From JAQAZP01 sp032127265 (GTDB lineage Bacteria > Acidobacteriota > JAQAZP01): a stretch of 52,947 bases of DNA. The stretch lies in the NCBI GenBank assembly GCA_032127265.1, contig JAQAZP010000133.1:1-52947 (forward strand), in the 5' to 3' direction. Position numbers and translations under genes: made by a program. Below are positions 35,229-42,929 of this stretch, piece by piece. The first letter of the stretch is position 1. Each line of letters opens with the position of its first letter. Under the pieces are notes generated by a model that worked only from the letters and a program-made list of their open reading frames with translations, made no database searches and was not told where the DNA came from.

Positions 35229-35930
35229 TGCCTTCCCCCCCGTGAATGTCCAACTTTCAGCCGGCAGGGCCGGCCGCTCCCGCACTTTTATGCTGTCCGA
35301 ACAGAGCGCACGGTACTGCCTGCGATAGACTCCGCGAAGCAACGATCTGTTTCGAGAACTGACATGTGTTTCCAATTCGAATGGTCTGATGTAGATTTGC
35401 TACCCAACTATCAACAGAGGCTTAGACATATTGCAATTCCAGTACCAGCTTTTTTCCACATTTTGGCGGAAGATTTTCGAGGCTCCGGCGAAAACATTCG
35501 GTGACGCAAGTAATTTAAATTGAAAAACTTATGGTCAACAGCGTGGTGTGGAAGAAAAGAGAGTCCGGCGCAGTGTCAGGAGAATAGAGTCATTAAGATG
35601 ACATCAAGGGCGTGAAGTTGTCATAGATTTGACGTTTCGGGATGGTCCTGTCTCCCGGGAGGGATGCCCCGTCTATCGGGGCAAATATTCCTTGAGTAGC
35701 CTGCCTGCACCACTTATCGGCACGCTGTCTGTTTTCCATTAGAGCGCGGAATGTCCGGTTCCAGGGCTGCCTATTGGAAAAATGCCAGCACCGGGCAAGG
35801 CTGCCCGCATCTTGTCAAGATTTTGGCTTGCCATTTCATGCTGAAATCGTTATATTTATAGCAACACATTAAAAATCATCAAAATATTGACGCGAAGACA
35901 GGATGCGAGGGAGGATTGAGCGAGGCCATC
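35229..35930. other. Divergent intergenic region between fliA and the sigma54 activator
   Basis: I find no convincing gene in these 700 bases. The region holds the leader of fliA on the left, a short GCCCCG/CGGGGC hairpin (35666-35682) of unknown role, and a sigma70-type promoter at 35828 on the right. I looked for a c-di-GMP riboswitch pattern and did not see one. Confidence 0.5.
35828..35856 (+). promoter_or_regulatory. Sigma70 promoter of the flagellar-type activator gene
   Basis: TTGCCA (35828-35833), 17 bases and TATATT (35851-35856) lie 75 nt before the ATG of the sigma54-dependent activator. Confidence 0.65.
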
Positions 35931-37328
35931 ATGCCCGAAGTAGAAAAGATCCTGATTATCGATGACGAGCTGGATATGCTGCGCTCCATTGCCGAAGTGC
36001 TCGAGCGTGAAGGCTTCGAGGTGGATACCGCCGACAGCGGCCCCAGGGGCTTGCGGCAGCTGAGAGACAAGGTATACGACATTGTCATCACCGACCTCCG
36101 GATGCCGGAGGTCGACGGCGAAGCGATCCTTTCCCGTGCCCTGGAACTCTACCCCGACATCGTGGTGATCATGATGACCGGTTACGCGTCCATCGAGACG
36201 GCGGTCAAGACGATGAAGATGGGGGCCTTCCACTACCTGGCCAAGCCGTTTAAACCAATGGAACTGACCATCCTGGTCCGCAAGGCCATCGAGCAGAAAC
36301 AGCTGCGCGACGAGAACCGCTACTTGCGGTCGCAGTTGAAGAGCAAGTACCGCTTCGACAATATCGTGGGCACCAACGAAAAGATGCAGGAGCTGTTCCG
36401 CCTGGTGGAGAAAGTGGCCAACACCAACAGCACGGTACTGATCACCGGCGAAAGCGGCACCGGCAAAGAGCTGATCGCCCGCGCCCTGCACTACAACAGC
36501 GACCGGCGGGACAAACCCCTGATCTCGGTAAACTGCGGGGCGATCCCGGAAACCCTGCTCGAGGACGAGCTCTTCGGCCACGTGAAAGGGGCCTTTACCG
36601 GGGCGATCAAGGACCGCCTGGGCCGTTTCGAGCAAGCCAACAACGGCAGCCTGTTTCTCGACGAGATAGGCACCATGAGCCCCAACCTGCAGGTCAAGCT
36701 GCTCCGCGTGCTCCAGGAGCGGTCCTTCGAACGGGTGGGCGGCACGAAAACCGTCAAAGTGGATGTGCGGGTTATCACGGCCACCAGTGTCAACCTGGAG
36801 GAAGCGGTCCGGCTTGGACAGTTCAGGGAGGATCTCTACTACCGGCTGAATGTCATTCCGGCGAAAATCTGCCCGCTCCGTGAACGCAAGGACGACATCC
36901 CGCTGCTCGCCGTCCACTTCCTGCGCAAATTCTGCAAGGAACAGGGACTGGCCGTGAAAACCATCAATCAGTCAGCGATCCGGCAGATGATGGCCTACGA
37001 CTGGAAGGGCAATGTCCGGCAGTTGGAAAACGCCATTGAACGGGCCGTGACCCTCTCCAGCGACAGCGAGACGATCCTTCCCGCCGACCTGCCTCCTGAA
37101 ATCCGTGATACGCCGGAAGACGGGCTGCTCGGTTCGTACGACGTCCCCGAGGAAGGGATCAACCTGGCCGAAGTGCTGGCCACCCTCGAACGGCGGCTGA
37201 TCCAGCAGAGCCTCAAGTGGGCCGCGGGGAACAAGAAAAAAGCGGCGGAACTGCTGCAGGTCAAGCGAACCACGCTGGTGGAAAAAATCAAGCGGATCAA
37301 CCAGTTGGAAAACGGGCCCACCCTCTGA
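35931..37328 (+). CDS. Sigma54-dependent response regulator, FleQ/FlrC-like
   Basis: The 465-residue protein has a receiver domain (acidic pair D11/D12, phospho-acceptor D55), an AAA+ domain with Walker A GESGTGKE, an intact GAFTGA loop (GHVKGAFTGAIKD) and LFLDEIG, and a C-terminal Fis helix-turn-helix (KKAAELLQVKRTTLVEKIKR). The RTTLVEK recognition helix is close to that of flagellar regulators such as FleQ/FlrC. ATG at 35931 is preferred over TTG at 35916 because GAGCGAGG lies at suitable distance. Its closeness to fliA/flgM and to an HD-GYP gene supports motility control. No kinase is adjacent. Confidence 0.88.
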   Translation: MPEVEKILIIDDELDMLRSIAEVLEREGFEVDTADSGPRGLRQLRDKVYDIVITDLRMPEVDGEAILSRALELYPDIVVIMMTGYASIETAVKTMKMGAFHYLAKPFKPMELTILVRKAIEQKQLRDENRYLRSQLKSKYRFDNIVGTNEKMQELFRLVEKVANTNSTVLITGESGTGKELIARALHYNSDRRDKPLISVNCGAIPETLLEDELFGHVKGAFTGAIKDRLGRFEQANNGSLFLDEIGTMSPNLQVKLLRVLQERSFERVGGTKTVKVDVRVITATSVNLEEAVRLGQFREDLYYRLNVIPAKICPLRERKDDIPLLAVHFLRKFCKEQGLAVKTINQSAIRQMMAYDWKGNVRQLENAIERAVTLSSDSETILPADLPPEIRDTPEDGLLGSYDVPEEGINLAEVLATLERRLIQQSLKWAAGNKKKAAELLQVKRTTLVEKIKRINQLENGPTL

Positions 37329-37542
37329 CCGGGCCCGCGCACCACTGCCGCGCGTGACGCCGGGATCGGCAACTGAACCGTGTTCCGTCCCGGCGAATGT
37401 CTGTTTTCTGACACTTTCCGTACTTTGCCCTTATCTTTTTTCGCCAAACCTCCGATACAAAATGTGACAGCAAATTCTACTGGAACGGCCGGCTGCACGG
37501 TGCGGTGTCACTGTGCGCGGTTAAAAAGCAATCGGGTGCTGA

Positions 37543-38100
37543 ATGACCAGGGATAAAAGCATTCTGATTCTGGGAATCAGCGAGCAGGTGCAGGAGACAC
37601 TCGCCTTCGCTCTCAAGCGGGAGGGATACGAGGTGATCACCGCGCCAAGCGAAGAGGAAGCCCTGGACCTGGTGCGGGAATTCTCCTTCGACTTCATCCT
37701 CAGTGACCTGCACCGCTGTGACGGGATAGAAACGCTGCGGCAGATCAAGCACCACTTGCCCGGCACCGTGGTCCTGGCAACGCGTGCCCCGTTGGGAGAG
37801 AACCCCCCGGCGGAGACCATGGGCGGGCCGGTAGACCACTGGATCGAAAAACCGATCCGCATCCCGGATATCAAGACTGCGTTGCGCCGGGGCGGCCGGC
37901 CCGCTTCGGGAAACGGCTCCTCACGCCACGCCCGGCATTCAAAGCTGGGGTTCAAGGATGCGGTTCGCAGCTTTGAAAAAGACCTGATCGAAGAGGCGCT
38001 GCAGCGCACCGACTGGGTCAAGAGCCGTGCCGCCAGGCTGCTCAACATCAACCGAACGACGCTTATCGAAAAAATGAAGCGACTGAATATACCTTCATGA
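37543..38100 (+). CDS. Receiver-Fis protein lacking the AAA+ domain
   Basis: The 185-residue protein joins a degenerate receiver domain directly to a Fis-type helix-turn-helix. The acidic pair that binds magnesium is replaced by GIS (residues 11-13), although D55 (ILSDLHRCDG) and K103 (HWIEKP) remain. The C-terminal helices, SRAARLLNINRTTLIEKMKR, closely match those of the upstream activator. With no ATPase it cannot open sigma54 promoters itself; competition for, or modulation at, the same DNA sites is a reasonable guess. Its stop overlaps the next start (ATGA), so it is coupled to the HD-GYP gene. Confidence 0.75.
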   Translation: MTRDKSILILGISEQVQETLAFALKREGYEVITAPSEEEALDLVREFSFDFILSDLHRCDGIETLRQIKHHLPGTVVLATRAPLGENPPAETMGGPVDHWIEKPIRIPDIKTALRRGGRPASGNGSSRHARHSKLGFKDAVRSFEKDLIEEALQRTDWVKSRAARLLNINRTTLIEKMKRLNIPS

Positions 38101-39725
38101 GCGAGGTTGCATTGGAAACCACGCTTCCCCAGATGGACCGGTTTCACGGCTCGCTTGCCGCGAGTCCGCTGCCTTTAGATATCAGCCCGGATATCAAACA
38201 GAAAAAGATCCTGGTGGTGGATGACGACGACGAGATTCGCCAGGTGCTCAAGGACTATCTGACCATGCGCGGGCACAGCGTGGAGGCGGCGGAGAACGGC
38301 CGCCATGCCATGGAGATTCTCTCCCGCTCACACAAAGACTACAGCGTCGTCTTCACCGACCTCAACATGCCGGCGATGAACGGGTTCGAACTTCTGGAAA
38401 ACATTGCCCGGCTGAACAGGGACATCACCCAGATCGTGATCACCGGCAACGCCACCCGGCTCACCGCGATCACCAGTCTCAAATCAGGGGCCTACGACTT
38501 CATTGAAAAACCGTTCCAGCTGCGCGAGTTGGAGGCGACCCTGTCCCGGGCGCTGGAAAAAAACCGCCTGGTGCAGGAGAACCGCGATTACCAGCAGCAC
38601 CTGGAACAGAAGGTGGCCGAGCGAACCGAGGAATTGCTGAGCCTCAACACGACGCTGACCAGCCTGTGCAAGCTGGGCCAGAAATCCCGGGAGACGCTGA
38701 ACATCCAGCCCAAGCTGACCGATTTCCGCGACTTCTGCATCGACACGTTTGCCCCCGACACCTTTGTCCTCTATACGCGTAACGGCGAAGAGGAACAACT
38801 TAACCGCAACATGTATTACGACAGCAAGGGACGAAGCGCCGTCGGGTTCGAGAGCCCGCCGCTGAAGTGGCTGAGCCTCGCGAAGCCGAAGGTCACCCAT
38901 CATCGGGATGACCAGGCGATCCCCCGGCAGTACCAGCTCCAACCGGCCAATCACTCGGTGCACATCTTCCGCCTGGAGCAGGATCTGCTGCTCGGCTTCC
39001 TCTACCTCGGCTTCGACGAACGGACCGAGATCGGGGGGAACGAGCCCCTGCTCGACCTCTACCTCGGCGAAGTGGAGAGCGCGTTGATCCACGACTATCT
39101 CATCGCCAGCCACCGCGAGGAATTCCGCCGGATGTTCCTCTCCTCGGTAATGACCCACGCCCGAACCATCGAGGTCAAGGACCGTTACACCCGGGGGCAT
39201 TGCGAACGGGTGGAACGCTATGTCGACGTCCTGGCCAGCGAGATGGATCTGGATGATGAACGGAAGTACAACCTGAAGATCGCCTGCATTCTGCACGATA
39301 TCGGCAAGATCGGCGTGCCGGAGACAATCATTTCCAAGCCGGGCAAGCTTACCGATGAAGAATACGAAAACATGAAGATGCACCCGGTACTGGGGGGCAA
39401 GATCGTCAAAAACCTCTACGGTTTCGACCTGGAGGAAATCATCCGTCACCATCACGAGAACTTCGACGGCTCCGGATACCCCGACGGCCTGGCCGGTGAG
39501 GATATCCCTCTGGAGTCGCGCATCATGGCCGTGATGGACACCTTCGACGCCATGACCACCAATCGACCCTACCGGCGGGGCCGCAACCTGGATGAGACGG
39601 TGGCCGAAATAAGACGCTGTTCGGGAACGCAGTTCGACCCCGCCATTGTCAGCACCTTTCTCGGATGTCTGGACAAGATTGTGAAAGTGCAGCAGGAAAC
39701 CAGGCAGTCGCAGGAAGAGGATTGA
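38097..39725 (+). CDS. Receiver/HD-GYP cyclic-di-GMP phosphodiesterase
   Basis: The 542-residue protein has an N-terminal extension, a receiver domain (ILVVDDDDE, VVFTDLNMP with the acceptor aspartate, IEKPF), a coiled segment (LEQKVAERTEELLSLNTTLT), a GAF-like middle region and an HD-GYP domain. The last shows HARTIEVKDRYTRGHCERVE, CILHDIGKIGVPE and HHENFDGSGYPDGL, including the HD and GYP residues needed for metal and substrate binding. It should hydrolyse c-di-GMP, probably in response to phosphorylation. It overlaps the receiver-Fis gene by four bases. Motility or biofilm control is the likely role, given fliA and flgM nearby. Confidence 0.88.
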   Translation: MSEVALETTLPQMDRFHGSLAASPLPLDISPDIKQKKILVVDDDDEIRQVLKDYLTMRGHSVEAAENGRHAMEILSRSHKDYSVVFTDLNMPAMNGFELLENIARLNRDITQIVITGNATRLTAITSLKSGAYDFIEKPFQLRELEATLSRALEKNRLVQENRDYQQHLEQKVAERTEELLSLNTTLTSLCKLGQKSRETLNIQPKLTDFRDFCIDTFAPDTFVLYTRNGEEEQLNRNMYYDSKGRSAVGFESPPLKWLSLAKPKVTHHRDDQAIPRQYQLQPANHSVHIFRLEQDLLLGFLYLGFDERTEIGGNEPLLDLYLGEVESALIHDYLIASHREEFRRMFLSSVMTHARTIEVKDRYTRGHCERVERYVDVLASEMDLDDERKYNLKIACILHDIGKIGVPETIISKPGKLTDEEYENMKMHPVLGGKIVKNLYGFDLEEIIRHHHENFDGSGYPDGLAGEDIPLESRIMAVMDTFDAMTTNRPYRRGRNLDETVAEIRRCSGTQFDPAIVSTFLGCLDKIVKVQQETRQSQEED

Positions 39726-39734
39726 CCGGCCCGG

Positions 39735-40349
39735 TTATTCATCCACCTTGATCGTAACCTTCCCCGCGCTGGTCAGCGCCAGTTGCACCTGCTTTCCCTG
39801 CACCGGACCGCTGCCGTTACCACCCAGCTTGCGCGAGATGGCATTCTGCAGGGCCGAGAGGCTCTGGTCGCTGACCCGCTTGCCGCCCATCAGGCTGGAC
39901 GCCTGGCGGGATATTTCCGCGGGTGTGGGGTTGAAGAACCCGGTACTCCGCGTTCCGTTCCCACCGCCTTTCGCACCCGCGGCAGATCTTCCCACGGCGG
40001 CAGGCCGGGGATCGGCGGCAATCCTGGCCCCCTGGGTCACCACCGAGTCCACCCTGCTGCCGCGGCTGGCGCCGGAACTCTGCAGCTCGATCCGTCGGCG
40101 CATCACCTGGTCCGAGTTGAAAGCCGTCAGGATACCTTCCTGGAGCAGGGGGGAGAGACCGCCGCCGTACGCAAACTTGCGAACGAACTCCTCCACCTCC
40201 TTCTCGATCAACAGCACCTTGCGCTGCTGGTTCTGGTCGAGGAGGCCCATGAACTGGTTCACCCGCAGACCGCGCAGCTCGCGCATCCGGGCCTTGAACC
40301 GCTCGAACCGCGGAAGAAATTCCTCTTCCCTCGAGGAGATGTCGTTCAT
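39735..40349 (-). CDS. Conserved-looking protein of unknown function
   Basis: The 204-residue product has a helical, charged N-terminal half (FLPRFERFKARMRELRGLRV, KVLLIEKEVEEFVRKFAYGG), a low-complexity Gly/Ala/Ser/Arg-rich middle and a short C-terminal segment (SALQNAISRKLGGNGSG). It has no signal peptide or membrane segment. GGAG six bases before the ATG supports the start. It converges with the HD-GYP gene (9 nt apart) and lies downstream of a GT9 gene on its own strand, 110 nt away. I do not recognise the family. Confidence 0.6.
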   Translation of the reverse strand: MNDISSREEEFLPRFERFKARMRELRGLRVNQFMGLLDQNQQRKVLLIEKEVEEFVRKFAYGGGLSPLLQEGILTAFNSDQVMRRRIELQSSGASRGSRVDSVVTQGARIAADPRPAAVGRSAAGAKGGGNGTRSTGFFNPTPAEISRQASSLMGGKRVSDQSLSALQNAISRKLGGNGSGPVQGKQVQLALTSAGKVTIKVDE

Positions 40350-40459
40350 CGCAAACTCCAATGAATTCGCATCGCCGGCTACCGGGCAGGAATCCCCTCC
40401 CCTCCGGCAGCTCCGGCACACGGCTTCAGGATCTATCTCTCATTCCCTGTATCGGCTGA

Positions 40460-41605
40460 TCAGGACCGCGGCTCAACCGGTCCATGGGCGGGATCGAGCA
40501 AAATTCGCTGTGCCTGATCAAAAACCGTGTCCACCGGCACACCCACCATGCAGTTGTGGTGCCCCAGGGGACAGACCCGCCGGCCGCAGGGGATGCAGGG
40601 CAGATCGTCCCGCATGACCAGCGCGGTTTTTTCCAAGTGGAACTTGGTGAAGCGGATATCGCTGGGACCGAAGAGGACCACCATCGGGCGATCCATGGCC
40701 ACGCCGATGTGGCGCGGCCCGGTGTCATTGGTCACCAGGAGGCGGATGCGGCGGAACAGGGGTGGCAGCAGACCGAGAGGCAGATTCAGGAAGTGGGCCC
40801 GGTTGGTCATGGCGCCGGAGATCAGCGGCTCGAGAGCTGATTCACCCGGCCCGAGGGTGATCACCAGGTTGACCCGGTAGGCGTCGAGAATCCGATCGCC
40901 CAGTTCGGCGAAATACTCCGGCGGCCAGCACTTGGCCGCCCCATACGCCGCACCGGGGTGGAAGCAGACCATGGGCAGCGCGGGGTCAGGGCCATCCTCC
41001 TGGAAAATCCGCCGGTCCAGTTCGGTCTCCAGCGCCTCGTCGTAGGGCAGGGAAAGCCGGAGGTTGATGCCGCTCACTCCCAGCAGGCGGAGCAGGCTGG
41101 CGTAATATAGCGGCATCGGTTCGGGGACGATCTTTCCCAGCCCGTCCCGGGGCGGCGCGGCAGCCTCGCTGAGCATCCACCCGCGGCCGTACCGGTTGTA
41201 GCCGATCCGCCGCGGTATTCCGGCAAGGTAGATCGGAACCAGCGACCCGAAGGAGTTGGGAAAAAGAAAAGCGGTGTCGTAACGCCGCCGCCGTAGCCGG
41301 CGGGATAGTTGGAAGCGATTCTCGGCCCGGCCGGTGCCGTCCCCGCCTTCCAGGAGCAGCAGCTCGTCATACCATCCGCAACCGGAAATCAGGTCCACCA
41401 GATAGGATTTGAGCAGCCAGTGGATCCGGGCAGCCGGGAAGGCGAGGCGCAGGGCCCTCAGCACGGGCGTGGCCATGGCCACGTCACCGATCCAGTTGGG
41501 CAGGCGAACCAGCAGTCGGCGCGGTGCGGCCGGCGCCGTCACCTGGACGACGCTATCCCCTTCTTCAGGAATCACTTGCAAACCTCGATACGCTGATCCA
41601 CCCAT
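40460..41605 (-). CDS. GT9 family ADP-heptose:LPS heptosyltransferase-like protein
   Basis: The 381-residue protein shows the GT9 signatures: RLLVRLPNWIGDVAMATPVL near the N-terminus, FHPGAAYGAAKCWPPEYFAE at the start of the C-terminal half and LLVTNDTGPRHIGVAMDRPM, the nucleotide-sugar-binding region. Such enzymes transfer heptose to the inner core of lipopolysaccharide. The CIPCGRRVCPLGHHNCM cysteine segment is also common in WaaF-like proteins. ATG at 41605 has AGGA upstream; a later GTG is possible. It implies that the organism makes LPS with a heptose core. Confidence 0.85.
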   Translation of the reverse strand: MGGSAYRGLQVIPEEGDSVVQVTAPAAPRRLLVRLPNWIGDVAMATPVLRALRLAFPAARIHWLLKSYLVDLISGCGWYDELLLLEGGDGTGRAENRFQLSRRLRRRRYDTAFLFPNSFGSLVPIYLAGIPRRIGYNRYGRGWMLSEAAAPPRDGLGKIVPEPMPLYYASLLRLLGVSGINLRLSLPYDEALETELDRRIFQEDGPDPALPMVCFHPGAAYGAAKCWPPEYFAELGDRILDAYRVNLVITLGPGESALEPLISGAMTNRAHFLNLPLGLLPPLFRRIRLLVTNDTGPRHIGVAMDRPMVVLFGPSDIRFTKFHLEKTALVMRDDLPCIPCGRRVCPLGHHNCMVGVPVDTVFDQAQRILLDPAHGPVEPRS

Positions 41606-41723
41606 CGAAAATCCTGGGCCGCCCCACCCGGCCGGTCGCCGGTTTCATCCGAATCGGCCTCAATGCCGGATACAGTACCACCTGGAAGGTCCGACTTCCA
41701 GCAGCGAAACGTAAATTTTCAGG

Positions 41724-41752
41724 TTGACAACGGCTGCCGCGAGTCCTATAAA
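41724..41752 (+). promoter_or_regulatory. Sigma70 promoter of the FmdB-type gene
   Basis: TTGACA (41724-41729), a 17-nt spacer and TATAAA (41747-41752) form a near-consensus promoter 66 nt before the ATG. Confidence 0.8.
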
Positions 41753-41817
41753 TGTGTTTCCTGACCGGTTTACGCCGGACGTGAGTATGGATACCACTGG
41801 TTGCAAGGGGCGATACA

Positions 41818-42105
41818 ATGCCGATATATGAATACAAATGCCAGACCTGCGGTGAAGTGACGGAGAAACTGCAGAAATTCTCTGACGATCCCCTTCGTAC
41901 CTGCGGGTGCGGGGGAAACCTGGACAAACTGGTTTCCCGCAGTTCGTTCCAGCTCAAGGGAAGCGGCTGGTACGTCACCGATTACAAAACCAAGGACAAG
42001 GGACGGAGCGCCGCCTCGGTGGGCAGCAACTCAGTCCCCGAAAAGAAGGCCGACACCGGCTCCGGCGCTGACAGCACAACGAGCACTACGAAAAAAAGCG
42101 ACTGA
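41818..42105 (+). CDS. FmdB-type zinc ribbon protein
   Basis: The 95-residue protein begins MPIYEYKCQTCGEVTEKLQK, the family signature, with the first CxxC knuckle. The second knuckle is altered to RTCGCGGNLDKL (CGC), with a short downstream linker and a Lys/Ser/Thr-rich tail. Proteins of this family are small and of unclear role, often near formamidase or regulatory genes. A strong promoter precedes it and a perfect hairpin follows it, so it is a single-gene unit. Confidence 0.85.
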   Translation: MPIYEYKCQTCGEVTEKLQKFSDDPLRTCGCGGNLDKLVSRSSFQLKGSGWYVTDYKTKDKGRSAASVGSNSVPEKKADTGSGADSTTSTTKKSD

Positions 42106-42140
42106 GCCGCCCCCTGTGACGGCTGAGAAATCCTGATGCA

Positions 42141-42165
42141 AAGGCCCGGGTTCAAACCGGGCCTT
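42141..42165 (+). terminator. Intrinsic terminator after the FmdB-type gene
   Basis: AAGGCCCGG (42141-42149) pairs perfectly with CCGGGCCTT (42157-42165) across a seven-base loop. Only a short T-run (TTT) follows, so termination may be partial. The next gene starts 21 nt downstream and may depend on read-through. Confidence 0.65.
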
Positions 42166-42185
42166 TCCTGTCTGGACGGCGATCG

Positions 42186-42713
42186 ATGATTGGCGGCAGC
42201 AATCCCACCGACAGCGCACCGCAACGCTCGAGGTTCGACGATTTCCAGCGCAACCTCGTCCACCAGGCCACCAGGGAATCTTCGGATCACCTGAACCGGT
42301 TCTACCGCTACGCTCCCCGCGAGTTCTTCCACTTCAGTTACGATGTGCTCACCGAGCGGGACATTCCCGTAGCGGCACTGAAAAAGGGCGTTTTCGCCGA
42401 AACTATCAGTTACACCCACAGGAACACCCCGGAGGAGTTCTACCGCATCCACCTCTTCGACCACCCGATCCTGATGGCGGTCTCCACCCGCACCAGCGCA
42501 CCGGCGCTCTACCCCTTCATGCTTTACATCCTGACCCACGAGTTGATCCACATCTCCCGCCTCTCACGCCTGGCTCTGGAAAACCCCTCCGACAAGGAAC
42601 GCCAGCTCGAGGAGGAGACCGTGCACCGTCTGACCCGGGACGTACTGGCCCCGTTGGGCTCCTTCCCCCTCGAACAGGTGGCCGACCTCTACCACCTGAA
42701 CCTGCTTCCCTGA
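42186..42713 (+). CDS. Small HExxH-containing putative metalloprotein
   Basis: The 175-residue protein contains HELIH (residues 118-122, in YILTHELIHISRL), an HExxH zinc motif, and about 20 residues later a Glu/Val-His cluster (EEETVHRLTRD) that could supply a third ligand, as in gluzincin-like peptidases. It has no signal peptide. The rest is helical and I know no family. It follows the FmdB-type gene by 80 nt with only a partial terminator between. Whether it is a protease or simply a metal-binding protein is open. No Shine-Dalgarno sequence is obvious before the ATG. Confidence 0.65.
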   Translation: MIGGSNPTDSAPQRSRFDDFQRNLVHQATRESSDHLNRFYRYAPREFFHFSYDVLTERDIPVAALKKGVFAETISYTHRNTPEEFYRIHLFDHPILMAVSTRTSAPALYPFMLYILTHELIHISRLSRLALENPSDKERQLEEETVHRLTRDVLAPLGSFPLEQVADLYHLNLLP

Positions 42714-42760
42714 TTTCTTAAACACATTCATTCCACGCGACGTAGTTCATATTTAATAGT

Positions 42761-42836
42761 AATTGGGGACAGGTCTCTATTTATGATCTGATTCATCAAC
42801 GATTTAATCCGGCTAATAGGGGCCTGTCCCTCAATT
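42761..42836. repeat. REP-like inverted repeat with GGGGACAGG core
   Basis: The left arm (42761-42781) contains AATTGGGGACAGG and CTATT; the right arm (42815-42836) is its imperfect reverse complement (AATAGG, CCTGTCCCTCAATT). They enclose about 33 bases. The GGGGACAG core recurs at 46031. Such palindromes are often associated with REP-type Y1 transposases. Confidence 0.5.
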
Positions 42837-42868
42837 AAACGCACATTCCTGTCAGGGCTGTCCGGCGA

Positions 42869-42897
42869 TTGACTGGCCCGGGGGACCGGCCTATCAT
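42869..42897 (+). promoter_or_regulatory. Sigma70 promoter of the large propeller/FG-GAP protein gene
   Basis: TTGACT (42869-42874), 17 bases and TATCAT (42892-42897) lie 32 nt before the ATG, just before the GGGGGGAT ribosome binding site. Confidence 0.7.
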
Positions 42898-42929
42898 CCC
42901 CTTATAACTTCATTCCAGGGGGGATCACG

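Noticed and set aside
35666..35682. GCCCCG/CGGGGC hairpin upstream of the flagellar-type activator, considered as a riboswitch or terminator
   Set aside because: The stem is only six bases, no T-run follows, and no conserved riboswitch core was seen around it.
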